A stretch of 64,000 nt of DNA from Sorangium aterium (GTDB lineage Bacteria > Myxococcota_A > Polyangia > Polyangiales > Polyangiaceae). A program made the translations under genes and the position numbers. Below are positions 8,250 through 17,113 of the stretch, one piece after another. Positions within the stretch are counted from its first letter, which is position 1. Each line of letters starts with the position of its first letter. Where the stretch lies: the NCBI RefSeq assembly GCF_028368935.1, contig NZ_JAQNDK010000002.1, forward strand, positions 2,046,001-2,110,000, given 5' to 3'. The notes beneath the pieces are model-generated. The model was given only the letters and a program-made list of their open reading frames with translations. It did not search any database and was not told where the DNA came from.

Positions 8250-9587
8250 TCAGGCGGGCACGAGCTCGACGAGCGTGAGCTCTGGCGGACAGTTGATGCG
8301 GACCGGCAGCCAGCCTCCGGCGCCGGCGTTGACGTGGAGGCGCCGGCCGCGGTGCTCGTAATGCCCGTTGTGGTAGAGCCCGGCGGGCAACATCGGCGTG
8401 AGGGCGTAATCGCCGATGCGGCCGAGCGAGATCTGCCCGCCGTGCGTGTGGCCGGACAGCATCAGATCGAACGGCAGCTCGCGGGCGGTGCGGAACGTGC
8501 CCGGATGGTGGCTGAGGACGACGCGCGGCGCGCCGTCGTCCCGCATCTGGCCTAGCGCTCGATCCAGTCCGTCGCGCGTCGGGCGCCGGGCGGGCTCTCC
8601 CGGGCGCGCGCGGCTCGGGTAGTCGATGGCGCCCATCCACAGGTGATCGCTGCCGATGCGGACCTCCCGCGCCTCGTCGACGAGCACCTGGGCGCCCGCT
8701 TCCTCGAGGCCCTTCACGATCGTCCCCACGTCGGCCGATCGCGCGGCGATGTACTCGTGGTTGCCCATGGAGAAGAAGAGCTGCCCTCGGGCGGGGCGCA
8801 GGCCCCGGAGCAGCCGCGCGGACAGCTCGAGCTGCGAGACGTGGTGATCGAGCAGATCGCCGGTGACGACGTGGATGTCCGCGCGTACCGCGTTCATGGC
8901 GTCGCGGAGCTCGTCGAGCCGCTCCGCGTCCATGAAGCTGCCGACGTGCACGTCGCTGAGCTGCGCGATGGTGACGCCGTGCAGGCTCGTCAGCTCGCGG
9001 CGCACCGGCAGCGCGAGCCTCACCACGACCGGTCGTTGCCGCGACGCGAGCACGCCGCCCATCGAGACCGCGACCGCCGCCGCCGGCAGCGCCCATGTCG
9101 CGCCGACGACGAGGCGGCGGCGGCGCTCGTCGACGGCCTCCGGTCGGGCCGCGATATCCGCTGGCGCGGGGATGTCCTGAGCGGCCGGGTTGGCCTCGGC
9201 GCCGCCGCTGGCCTGGCTGTTCGTGGTGGTCTGGGCATCGAGCGCAATCGGGGCGTTTCGGCGCGGCTGGAGCCGATGGAGCGCCCGGACGGCCGCGCAC
9301 GCGAGCGTGACGAGCCCGAGGAGCAACCCGTAGAGGAGCAGGCCCACCTGCATGCCCATGGCGATCAGCGCCAGCGGCTCCGGCGCGTGGCGCTGGAGCG
9401 CGCGTAACCCCGAGAAGCTCGCTGCGGCCATGAGCAGCGCCGGGAGCGCGGCCAGCAGCAGCCCCGCAGCGCAGAGCGCGCTGATCATCGCTCCATGTCG
9501 AGGGAACGCCGCGCGGAGCCGCCGCCAGAGGATCAGGCCGAGGAGGCCGTTGACGAGCGTGACGACGAGGCCGCCGAGCTGGTACAC
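8250..9587 (-). CDS. Membrane-anchored metallophosphoesterase
   Basis: 445 residues. The first 115 contain about four hydrophobic segments, then a charged linker and a calcineurin-like phosphoesterase domain (about 195-445): QLSDVHVGSFMD, VTGDLLDHH, MGNHEY, VVLSHHPGTF and LSGHTHGGQ, in the canonical order for a dinuclear metal site. The arrangement resembles YkuE/YaeI-type enzymes acting on lipid or envelope phosphates. Substrate is unknown. It lies 57 nt downstream of the next minus-strand gene and may share its transcript. Confidence 0.88.
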   Translation of the reverse strand: MYQLGGLVVTLVNGLLGLILWRRLRAAFPRHGAMISALCAAGLLLAALPALLMAAASFSGLRALQRHAPEPLALIAMGMQVGLLLYGLLLGLVTLACAAVRALHRLQPRRNAPIALDAQTTTNSQASGGAEANPAAQDIPAPADIAARPEAVDERRRRLVVGATWALPAAAVAVSMGGVLASRQRPVVVRLALPVRRELTSLHGVTIAQLSDVHVGSFMDAERLDELRDAMNAVRADIHVVTGDLLDHHVSQLELSARLLRGLRPARGQLFFSMGNHEYIAARSADVGTIVKGLEEAGAQVLVDEAREVRIGSDHLWMGAIDYPSRARPGEPARRPTRDGLDRALGQMRDDGAPRVVLSHHPGTFRTARELPFDLMLSGHTHGGQISLGRIGDYALTPMLPAGLYHNGHYEHRGRRLHVNAGAGGWLPVRINCPPELTLVELVPA

Positions 9588-9644
9588 GCGACGGAAAGTA
9601 GCATCGCGCCGATCGCGCGTCCGGCCGCGGCCCGCCGGCTGCGC

Positions 9645-11774
9645 CTAGGATCCAGCTCCTCCGTCAGGCACCTCGGCGTCGACCGGGATCTCCCTTGCTT
9701 CGAGCCCCTCGAGCGGCGCCTTGCCCGACAGCGCGTCGAGGTCGCCGCGCGCGTCCCGGAGGTAGCCATTGAAGAACGCGGCGAGGTAGCCCATCGCGAT
9801 CGCCTGCTGCTCGCGCCGCGAGAGCCCGGCGTGGCCGTCGAGCGGCTCGACGAGGCCGAGCGACGTCGTGTAGCCGAAGTGGTTCGCGCCGGGCAGGGTC
9901 ACGAGGTGCTTCGGGGCGCGCGCGCGGTCGTAGAGCGCCGCCGGGACGGAGGCGGCGACGGGATCCGCGGTGCCGCGGACGACGAGCGCCGGCCGAGGCG
10001 CGAGCGCGTCGATGGGCAGCGCGCGCTCGGGGGCGCCCGCCGGCGCGAGGAGCGCGAGGGCGCGGACATCGAACGGGCAAGCGGCGTCGAGCGCGAGCGC
10101 GAGCGCCGCCTGCGCGCCGAGCCCGTGGCCGATCAGGCCCACCCGAGCGAAGTCGACCAGGAGGGGGCCCCGGGAGCCGGCGCGGAGGTGCGTGAGCGCG
10201 TCCCGGAGCACCGCGGCGCGGCGCAGCGGCGCGTCGTCGGGCGTGAGCCACGAGAGATCGGGCGCGACGACGACGAAGCCCCAGCGCGCGAGGTGCGCCA
10301 TCACGCCGGCGAGCTGGCGGTAGTCCTGGGCAAGACCCGCGGGGGATCCCGCGGTGGCCGCGCTCGTGGCGAGGCGCCGCTCGTGGGCGATCGCGATGAC
10401 CGGGAACGGGCCTCCCGCCGAGAGCGGCGCCTCCTCGCCGTCCGCGGACGCGGGGTAGTAGAGCAGCGCGGCGCTCCGCGCGGGGCATCGGTAGAGCGCG
10501 CCCTGGAATGGCCACGTGTCGGGGTAGCAGGCGTCCGCCGACAGCGAGAGCGCGCCGATGCGCCGGAATCCCGCCCGATGCGGTCCGGCGCGCAGCCGCG
10601 GCGACGCGCCGGTCGGGAGCGGCGCAGGCGGAGGCGAACTCGTGGAGGGGGGCGGGCGAGAGGGCGTGGCGGCAGGCGGGCGAGAGGTCGTGGCGGCGGG
10701 CGGGCGAGAAGGCGTAGCGGCAGGCGGGCGAGAGGTCGTGGCGGCGGGCGGGCGATTCGTCGTGGTGGCAGGCGGAGGGAGCGTCGCCGGAGAGGGGACA
10801 TCCGCCGGAGAAGGGGGCGCGTTGCCGAGGATCGCGCGCTGCGACCACAGCGCGCCGTCGCGGGTCGCGTGGACGATCCGCCCTTCGGCGCGCACCGCGA
10901 GCTCGATCCGCCCGAGCGGCCAGCTCTCGATCACCGATACCGCCTCGCACCGGCCCAGATCGGTGGCGAACACGGTCGGACCGCGGAAGCGCGCCCCGCG
11001 GGCGCCGTCGTCGCGGCACCACCGAGCGAGCCCCACGCGCGCGAGCGGCGAGAACAGCTCGAGGGTCGCAGGTCCGCCGATCGCGCTCCAGAAGAGCGCC
11101 GGTGTCCCGCGGACCCCCGAAACCACCTCCTCCGGGCCGTGCCACCCAGCCCCGGACCCGGGAGAGCGCCAGAACATCAGCAGGCGATCGCCGACGCGCG
11201 CGACGACCTCGAGGTCGCCGGGCGCGTGCGGTCCGTGCGGCGCGCCGGCCACGCGCTGGATCATCGCGACCGCCTCGAATCGACCGAGCCCCTCGCCGAA
11301 GATCACCGGGCCGCGCCAGCCGAGCTCGGCGGTGTCGTTGTCGCGGTGGTAGTGCGCGATCCCGCCGCTCGCGTGGGGCACCACGAGCTCGAAGTTGCCC
11401 TTGCCCCCGGAGCCGCCCTGGATCAGGGCGGGGTCGCCGGCCGCGCCCTCCGCGAAGAAGCGCGGCTCGCTCCACGACGGCTCGCTCGAGGGCGCGCACC
11501 AGAACGCGGCCAGCCGATCCCCGGCGCGCACCACCGCCTCGAGGTGGCCTGGATCGCCGAAGTTGCTCTGGATGAGCGACACCGCCTCGACCGGCCCGAG
11601 GCCGCTGGCGAACGTCGCCACGTGACGCCACGGCCCGGAAGCCTCCTCGCGGCGGTGGTGCTCGACGCCGAACGGCGTGTCGGCGGCGGGCAGGACGAGC
11701 TCGAGCGTGCCGCGGGAGGCGCATTGCAGGAAGAAGCCGCTGGTCGTGGTGGGCATGGCGCTGACGGCGTCCAA
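9645..11774 (-). CDS. Repeat protein fused to an alpha/beta-hydrolase fold lacking the nucleophile Ser
   Basis: 709 residues; ATG 11756 is an alternative start (MPTTTSGFF). Part 1 (about 1-320) holds repeats of the type GNFELVVP...HYHRDN...W.GP..FG.GLG.FEAVAMIQ, a beta-propeller or lectin-like pattern. Part 2 (about 325-385) is a Pro/Thr linker made of repeated SRPPAAT units. Part 3 (about 390-690) is an alpha/beta hydrolase of the chlorophyllase or polyester-hydrolase-like kind: VIAIAHER, VVAPDLSWL, GLIGHGLGAQAALAL, VVRGTADPV, LPGANHFGY. The elbow reads GHGLG where GxSxG is expected, while the Asp and His regions remain. No signal peptide is visible. A binding or regulatory role is possible. 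Confidence 0.7.
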   Translation of the reverse strand: MDAVSAMPTTTSGFFLQCASRGTLELVLPAADTPFGVEHHRREEASGPWRHVATFASGLGPVEAVSLIQSNFGDPGHLEAVVRAGDRLAAFWCAPSSEPSWSEPRFFAEGAAGDPALIQGGSGGKGNFELVVPHASGGIAHYHRDNDTAELGWRGPVIFGEGLGRFEAVAMIQRVAGAPHGPHAPGDLEVVARVGDRLLMFWRSPGSGAGWHGPEEVVSGVRGTPALFWSAIGGPATLELFSPLARVGLARWCRDDGARGARFRGPTVFATDLGRCEAVSVIESWPLGRIELAVRAEGRIVHATRDGALWSQRAILGNAPPSPADVPSPATLPPPATTTNRPPAATTSRPPAATPSRPPAATTSRPPAATPSRPPPSTSSPPPAPLPTGASPRLRAGPHRAGFRRIGALSLSADACYPDTWPFQGALYRCPARSAALLYYPASADGEEAPLSAGGPFPVIAIAHERRLATSAATAGSPAGLAQDYRQLAGVMAHLARWGFVVVAPDLSWLTPDDAPLRRAAVLRDALTHLRAGSRGPLLVDFARVGLIGHGLGAQAALALALDAACPFDVRALALLAPAGAPERALPIDALAPRPALVVRGTADPVAASVPAALYDRARAPKHLVTLPGANHFGYTTSLGLVEPLDGHAGLSRREQQAIAMGYLAAFFNGYLRDARGDLDALSGKAPLEGLEAREIPVDAEVPDGGAGS

Positions 11775-11798
11775 TTTACCGGCGAGGCGCCGCCGCGC

Positions 11799-12845
11799 CT
11801 ACCGCAGCATCTCGGCGAGCCGCTCGCCGGTCGCCGCCGCGAGCCCCCGGGCGAGCGCCCGCGGGTTCAGCTCGACCGCGACGGCCACCGCGTCCGGCGC
11901 GTGGGTGGCGAGCGGCCGCTCGACCGGCGCGTCCAGCCCGAGCAGGTGGCCGAACGAGCCGCCCGCGAGCTCGTTCCAGGCCGCGAGCAGCTCCTCCGAG
12001 GCGGCCTCCCCGCTCGTCGAGAAGTCGCCCGCCACCGCGATCGCGAGCGCGATCCCCTCGCGCGCGCTCGGCCTCGCGGCCGCGCCCACGGCGGTGGCCG
12101 CCGCGAGCAGCCCCCGCGCGCCGCGGGCGAGCTCCCCGTCGAACGGCCCCGGCGCGAACGCGCGCACGGGCGCCGGGCCGAGGCGGGCCTCGAGCGCGCG
12201 CAGCGGGCCGCCCGAGAGCGCGGCGGGCGAGCGCTTGAGGCGCCCGAGCGCGTACAGCGACGCGACGCGCGCCGGCCCGCGCAGCGGGCTGCCGCCGTCC
12301 TGCACGCAGGCCACGTCCTCGCCGAGCAGCACGAGCGCGCGCGGCGTCGTGCCGATGTCGCCCGTCACGCGCACGACGTCCGGGCGATCGAGCGCGCGCC
12401 GCTCCTTGCCCGTGAGCCTCCGCCGGAAGAGGCGCTCGATGGCGCGCGGGTCGCCGCTGTGGCGCGCCACGTAGAGCGTGGCGCCGCCCGCCGGCCCCGC
12501 GCCCGCGTACGACGCGATCGCGGCCTCGCGGACCTGCCGCAGATCGACGCCGGTCGCGCGGGCGTGCCGGGCCAGGTTCTCCTCGGGCGCCACGAGCGCG
12601 ATCGACGGGATGAGCCACGGCACCGCCGCGACCTCGCGGGGCCGGACGAGGATCAGCCACCTGAGCCCCGCCTGCGGCAGCAGGCGCGTCAGGTCCGCCG
12701 TGGCGAGCGGCGGCAGCGGCGGGCTCGGCCGGGCGTGCGGCCGCGGCGCGCCGCCGCACGAGGGCAGCGCGAGGCCGAGGGCGCAGCCCAGGGCGCCGCC
12801 GAGCACGGCGCGCCGGCGAGGCGCTCGCCCGGGCGCGTCAGCCAA
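11799..12845 (-). CDS. Lipoprotein of unknown function with Arg-rich (Tat-like) signal
   Basis: 348 residues from TTG 12845, which overlaps the tyrS stop by 8 nt and yields APRRRAVLGGALGCALGLALPSC (lipobox Cys30). A longer frame from 12905 would bury the signal. The rest is Ala/Arg/Leu-rich with alternating beta and helix patterns (LRWLILVRPREVAAVPWLIPSI, TLYVARHSG, ALVLLGEDVACVQDGG); I do not recognise a family. The tight coupling to tyrS and the 24-nt gap to the following gene suggest one transcript tyrS-lipoprotein-repeat/hydrolase. Confidence 0.6.
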   Translation of the reverse strand: MADAPGRAPRRRAVLGGALGCALGLALPSCGGAPRPHARPSPPLPPLATADLTRLLPQAGLRWLILVRPREVAAVPWLIPSIALVAPEENLARHARATGVDLRQVREAAIASYAGAGPAGGATLYVARHSGDPRAIERLFRRRLTGKERRALDRPDVVRVTGDIGTTPRALVLLGEDVACVQDGGSPLRGPARVASLYALGRLKRSPAALSGGPLRALEARLGPAPVRAFAPGPFDGELARGARGLLAAATAVGAAARPSAREGIALAIAVAGDFSTSGEAASEELLAAWNELAGGSFGHLLGLDAPVERPLATHAPDAVAVAVELNPRALARGLAAATGERLAEMLR

Positions 12846-14067
12846 CGACGAGGTGGGCGAAGCGGCGGTTCTTCGAGCCGACGCGGACCAGGTAGCGCTT
12901 CCCACGCTCGAGCTTGAGCTGCTCGTCCTTGACCACCTCGCCGTCGAGGTGCACCGCGCCGCCCTTCACGAGGCGCCGCGCCGCGGAGGTCGACTCGGCG
13001 AGCCCCGCCAGCGCCAGCGCGTTGCCGATCGGGATCGTGTCGCGGTCGCTCGCCACGTGGAGCTCCTCGATATTCTCCGGCAGGCCGCCGGCCGCGACGC
13101 TGCGGCGCCGCTCGAGGGCCGCGCGCGCGTCCTCCGCCGAGTGGAAGCGGGTGACGATCTCCTGCGCGAAGAGCTCCTTCACCGCGATGACGCCCTGCTC
13201 GCCGCGGAGGACCGCCTCCCGCAGGGCGGCGATCTCCTCGGGCGGGCGCGACGACAGGAGCTCCATGTACCGCCAGATCACGCCGTCATCGACGAGCATC
13301 AGCTTCTGCAGCATGTCGAACGGCGGCTCGGTGATGCCGACGTAGTTGTCCGCGCTCTTCGACATCTTGGCGCCCACGACCTTCCCGTCCTCGACGCGCG
13401 CGTTCGTGCCCTCGAGGAGCGGCATCGTCATCACCATCTGGGCGCGCTTTCCGTAGCGGGGCATCAGGTCGCGCGCCACGAGCAGGTTGAAGAGCTGATC
13501 GGTGCCGCCGAGCTCGATGTCGGCCTCGAGCTCGACCGAGTCGTAGGCCTGGAGGAGCGGGTACATGAACTCGTGCACGTAGATGGGCCGCGCCTCCTCG
13601 TAGCGCTTCTTGAAGTCGTCGCGCTCCAGCATGCGGGCGACTGTGTACTTCGCGCAGAGCTCGATCATCTGCGTCGGATCGAGCTTGTTCAGCCACTCGG
13701 AGTTGTAGCGGACCTCGGTCCTGTTCTTGTCGAGGACCTTGAACGCCTGCGCCTGGTAGGTCTCCGCCGCGGCGACGACCTCCTCGCGCGAGAGCCGCGG
13801 GCGCAGCTCGTTCTTGCCGGTCGGATCGCCGACCATCGCCGTGAAGTCGCCGACCACGAAGACCACGTGGTGCCCGAGCTCCTGGAACTCCCGCATCTTC
13901 TGCATCACCACCGTGTGGCCGAGGTGGAGATCGGGGCGGGTCGGGTCGAAGCCGGCCTTCACGCGCAGCGGCTTGCCCTCGCGGATCCGCTCCTCGAGCT
14001 CGGCTCGGACGTGGAGGTCGACGACACCCTTGCAGAGGATCTGGAGCTGACGTTCGGCGGGGACCAT
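12838..14067 (-). CDS. tyrS: Tyrosyl-tRNA synthetase
   Basis: 409 residues. Class I signatures: DLHLGHTVVM (HIGH motif) near residue 47 and AKMSKSADN (KMSKS loop) near 233; DQLF and the Tyr-site residues lie between. The C-terminal S4 RNA-binding domain is visible (SAARRLVKGGAVHLDGEVVKD). The FDPTRPDLHLGHTV and GDFTAMVGDPTGK wording fits the TyrRS subgroup with long HIGH-proximal segments common in proteobacteria. It charges tRNA-Tyr in the cytoplasm. Full length. The upstream gap to the HU/IHF gene is 163 nt. Confidence 0.97.
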   Translation of the reverse strand: MVPAERQLQILCKGVVDLHVRAELEERIREGKPLRVKAGFDPTRPDLHLGHTVVMQKMREFQELGHHVVFVVGDFTAMVGDPTGKNELRPRLSREEVVAAAETYQAQAFKVLDKNRTEVRYNSEWLNKLDPTQMIELCAKYTVARMLERDDFKKRYEEARPIYVHEFMYPLLQAYDSVELEADIELGGTDQLFNLLVARDLMPRYGKRAQMVMTMPLLEGTNARVEDGKVVGAKMSKSADNYVGITEPPFDMLQKLMLVDDGVIWRYMELLSSRPPEEIAALREAVLRGEQGVIAVKELFAQEIVTRFHSAEDARAALERRRSVAAGGLPENIEELHVASDRDTIPIGNALALAGLAESTSAARRLVKGGAVHLDGEVVKDEQLKLERGKRYLVRVGSKNRRFAHLVVG

Positions 14068-14131
14068 GGGGGCCCGCTTCTACCGCGCAGCGGAACGGCC
14101 CGCCAGGGGGGCGACGCGCCTCCGCGTGCGC

Positions 14132-14194
14132 GAGCGAAGAGGGCGCAGGAGCGAAGAGGGCGCCGCGAGCGACGAGGTCACGTCGTCACCTCGT
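14132..14194 (-). promoter_or_regulatory. tyrS leader: direct repeats and a stem-loop
   Basis: In the 163-nt gap before tyrS the 15-mer GAGCGAAGAGGGCGC occurs twice (14132-14146 and 14149-14163, period 17). Next to it ACGAGGT (14172-14178) and ACCTCGT (14188-14194) form a 7-bp stem with a 9-nt loop. There is no T-run. The sites may end the HU/IHF transcript or control tyrS; neither is proven. Confidence 0.35.
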
Positions 14195-14230
14195 GCGGCG
14201 CGTCACGTCACGCACGCGCCGCGGGCCGCC

Positions 14231-14575
14231 TCATTCGTCGTCGGTCTCCTCGTCGTCCTCGTCGTCGTCGTCGTCGTCGCCCGAGATCGCGTACGCGCGG
14301 CTCGCGTTGACGAGCTCCTTGAGCTCCTTGCCGACCTTGAAGAACGGAAGGCGCTTGGCGGGCACGGGCACCGGCTGGCCCGTGCGCGGGTTCCTGCCGC
14401 TGTAGGGCTTGTACGGCCTGACCGTGAAGCTGCCGAACCCGCGGATCTCGATGCCTTCGTTGCGCTGGAGCGCCTGCGTCATCGCGTCGAAGACGCAGTT
14501 CACGACGAGCTCCGCTCGAGCCTTGGTGAGCTCCCCCCGTCCCGCGATCGCGTCGATGAGCTCGCTTTTCGTCAT
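14231..14575 (-). CDS. HU/IHF-family DNA-bending protein with polyacidic tail
   Basis: 114 residues from ATG 14575, which follows a strong ribosome site (GGGGGAGGTGG). The first 92 residues are a normal HU/IHF unit: MTKSELIDAIA, FDAMTQALQRNEGIEIRGFGSF, and the DNA-binding beta arm YSGRNPRTGQPV, then KRLPFFKVGKELKELVN. The wording is closest to IHF-beta. The C-terminus adds ISG followed by 15 residues of which 14 are Asp or Glu, coded by a run of GAC/GAG codons. Such a tail is not part of the standard fold and might compete with DNA or bind partners (inference). Location: nucleoid. Confidence 0.93.
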   Translation of the reverse strand: MTKSELIDAIAGRGELTKARAELVVNCVFDAMTQALQRNEGIEIRGFGSFTVRPYKPYSGRNPRTGQPVPVPAKRLPFFKVGKELKELVNASRAYAISGDDDDDDEDDEETDDE

Positions 14576-14709
14576 GGTCCACCTCCCCCACCCCAGCGGA
14601 CCGCCGCCGGCGCTCGACTTGCCGCTTTCCACCGCAGAGCTCCAGGGGATGCGCCGCTCCAGGAGCCGCACGACAACAGAATCCTATGAAAAGCTCGCAT
14701 GTTACGGGA

Positions 14710-17112
14710 CTAGCGGTCAACCGAATTCCCGCCCACAACGGAGAGCGCGTCGAGCGCGAAGAGGCCTTCGGTTCGGCTCGTTTCGCTCGTTTCGTACGTT
14801 CCCCTGGCCTCGCGGGCGAGGGCGAGCTCGATTTCGACGGCATCCTCGGGGATCGGGTGCGGCGGGAGATCGGCGCAGGCGAGCGGCGCGCCGGGGGTGC
14901 TCGGCGCGGCGGGCTCGACCCGCCAGGCGTGGAGCAGGGCGCCGTCGACGAGGAGGCGCACCTCGCCGGCGCCGTCGCCCGAGAGCGCCACGCGCGGGCT
15001 GATCCGGGCGCCGCGGAGCCAGGGGGCGGGCAGGCCGACCCGGACGACGGCCTCGCCGCGCCCCGCCGCGTGCACCGCGAGGAGGCGCCCGCCAGACGCG
15101 CACGTGCCGCCGGCGTGCTCGGGCAGCGCGAAGGCGCCGCGCTGCGCGCGGGGCGGCCACAGCGACTCGCCCTCGATGCGGGCCTCGCCGGGCGGCTCGG
15201 CGTCGAAGACGAGCGGCGTTATCGAGACCGTGGCGAGGCCGCCGCCGTCCGGGATCGCGAAGCGGTAGCGGTACGCGGGGGGGCGACCACGGGCCTCCCA
15301 CGCCATGCGGTCGATCGCGTCGCCCCGGTAGCGCAGCACCGCGACGTCCTCCGGGGCGGGATCGAAGCCGAGGTTGAAGCCGTGATCTGTGTCGACGAAC
15401 ACGAGGCCGCGCGAGACGCCCGCGCGCGTGACTGCGGCGGGGTCGAACATGGGCAGGCCGCCCTCGCGATCGCGGAGCGCGGCGTGGTCGAAGCCCGCGC
15501 GGAAGGCGAAGCCGGCGAGCGGGAGCGCCGCCGCGAGGAGCGCCGCCGGGAGGAGCGCGCCACGCCGGCGCGCGGGGCCGCGCTCCGCGTCCGCCGCCGT
15601 CGCAGCGCGCCCCGCGTGCGCCGCCATCGCAGCGTGCTCCGCGAGCGCGAGGGCGGCCATGGCGGCGAGGACGTGCTCCACCGGCAGCACATCGGCGAAG
15701 AAGCGCGCGCCGCCTCCCGGGTAGTTGCCATCGAAATAGAAGGGGGCGTAAGCGGCGATCTGGAGGAGCGGGGCGATCGCGAGGGCGCGCGAGCGCGGCC
15801 GACGCCAGGCGATCACGGCGCCGGCGAGCACGAGCAGCGCGAGCGGCTCGGCGTTCAGCGCGTCCACGAGGTGGAGCTTCAGGCGGCGCAGCGTCGTGCC
15901 GGTAGCAGCCAGAAAGCCGTATCCTTCCGTGAGGTTGTGACGGACGAAGTCGCCGTGCTCGCCGACGCAGCCGACGCCGGCGCCGAAGCCGTAGCGGAAG
16001 CAGCCGGGCGGGCCGTCCGAGACCGCGTAGTACGCGGCCTGCGACGAGGCGAAGGCGCCCGTCGCGGCGTGCTGGTGGGCCGCGAGTAGCGCGAGGCCGG
16101 GGAGGGCGCCGAGCGCCATCGCCGCGGCGAGCCGCACGAGCCGCGGCGAGGGGCGCGGCGGCGGCTCGCCCTCGCGCGGACCGGCCGCCGCGCTCCCCGG
16201 CGCGATCGCCGGCAGGAGCACGAAGGGCAGCGTCGCGGCGAGGGCGAGCGCGCTCGGCGGGCGCGTCGCCGCGAGCCAGCCGGCGGCAAGCCCGGCGAGC
16301 GCGGCGGCGCGGACCGCCGGACCGAGGGGCCCCGTCGCGGCGCCCGTCGCCGCGGCGGCGCGGGCCTCATCGAGCGCGCGCCGCGCCGACGCGAGCGCGA
16401 CCGTGAAGCAGAGGGCCGCGAGCCCGTGCGACATCGTGTCGGCCGTGTGGTAGCGGAGCGCGGCGCAGAGCGCCGAGAAGAGCGCGGCGACGAGCGGAAC
16501 GAAGCGGATCGGCGCGGCGCTCCCGGCCGGGGCCGGGCCCTCCGGCGCGAAGCGCCCGGCCAGGTCGTAGGTGGCGATCGCGAGCGCCGCGGCGAGCGCG
16601 GGGCCGACCGCGAGCGGCGCGCCCGCGAGGAAGCCCAGCGCGAGCAGGGCGGGGTAGCCCGGAGGAAAGAGGACCGCGACCTCGGCCGCGCGGTTCGCGC
16701 CGGAGGGCCCGGCCATCGCGTCGCCCACCGCGTCGCTGCGGACGAGGAAGCGACCGAGCACGGAGGCCGCGGGCTCGTCGAGCGGCCACGCGAGGTGGCC
16801 GGCCGCCATCGCGCGCGCCTCGAGCCAGTAGCTCGTCGCGTCGATGATGCGGGGGCCGCCCCGCAGGTAGACCGCGACGTACGCGGCCGAGAGGAGCGCC
16901 GCGACGACCGAGAGGGCCGCGGCGATCGCGGCGCCCAGGGCCGCGCCGGAGGGGGGCGCGGGGTCGGGGCCCGAGCGCGCGGCGCCGGGGCCGGCCCGTG
17001 CGATGGTGGACGAGCGGCCACGGCGGAGGAGCCAGGCGCTGCCGAGCACCGCGGCGAGGGCGAGCGCGAGCGCGATCCATTGCGCGGGGTCGCGGGGCAG
17101 GCCGGCGCGCAC
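14710..17112 (-). CDS. Large polytopic membrane protein, probable GT-C type glycosyltransferase
   Basis: 800 residues starting at GTG 17112, one nucleotide after the stop of the upstream gene (TGA-C-GTG), so translation is probably coupled. About ten or more hydrophobic segments fill residues 10-500. An acidic residue sits in an early extracytoplasmic loop (GGPRIIDATSYWLEARAMAAG), as in ArnT/PMT-like GT-C enzymes. The last 250 residues are soluble and beta-rich (RIEGESLWPPRAQ, RGARISPRVALSGDGAGEVRL split by loops), perhaps carbohydrate-binding. The family call is from topology and the D-x(n)-A-x(n)-G loop only. Donor and acceptor are unknown. Confidence 0.6.
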   Translation of the reverse strand: MRAGLPRDPAQWIALALALAAVLGSAWLLRRGRSSTIARAGPGAARSGPDPAPPSGAALGAAIAAALSVVAALLSAAYVAVYLRGGPRIIDATSYWLEARAMAAGHLAWPLDEPAASVLGRFLVRSDAVGDAMAGPSGANRAAEVAVLFPPGYPALLALGFLAGAPLAVGPALAAALAIATYDLAGRFAPEGPAPAGSAAPIRFVPLVAALFSALCAALRYHTADTMSHGLAALCFTVALASARRALDEARAAAATGAATGPLGPAVRAAALAGLAAGWLAATRPPSALALAATLPFVLLPAIAPGSAAAGPREGEPPPRPSPRLVRLAAAMALGALPGLALLAAHQHAATGAFASSQAAYYAVSDGPPGCFRYGFGAGVGCVGEHGDFVRHNLTEGYGFLAATGTTLRRLKLHLVDALNAEPLALLVLAGAVIAWRRPRSRALAIAPLLQIAAYAPFYFDGNYPGGGARFFADVLPVEHVLAAMAALALAEHAAMAAHAGRAATAADAERGPARRRGALLPAALLAAALPLAGFAFRAGFDHAALRDREGGLPMFDPAAVTRAGVSRGLVFVDTDHGFNLGFDPAPEDVAVLRYRGDAIDRMAWEARGRPPAYRYRFAIPDGGGLATVSITPLVFDAEPPGEARIEGESLWPPRAQRGAFALPEHAGGTCASGGRLLAVHAAGRGEAVVRVGLPAPWLRGARISPRVALSGDGAGEVRLLVDGALLHAWRVEPAAPSTPGAPLACADLPPHPIPEDAVEIELALAREARGTYETSETSRTEGLFALDALSVVGGNSVDR

Positions 17113-17113
17113 G

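Noticed and set aside
9495-12917. Open frame of over 1100 codons on the plus strand
   Set aside because: It lies opposite the recognisable minus-strand hydrolase and lipoprotein and crosses several gene boundaries; the composition is that of an antisense shadow.
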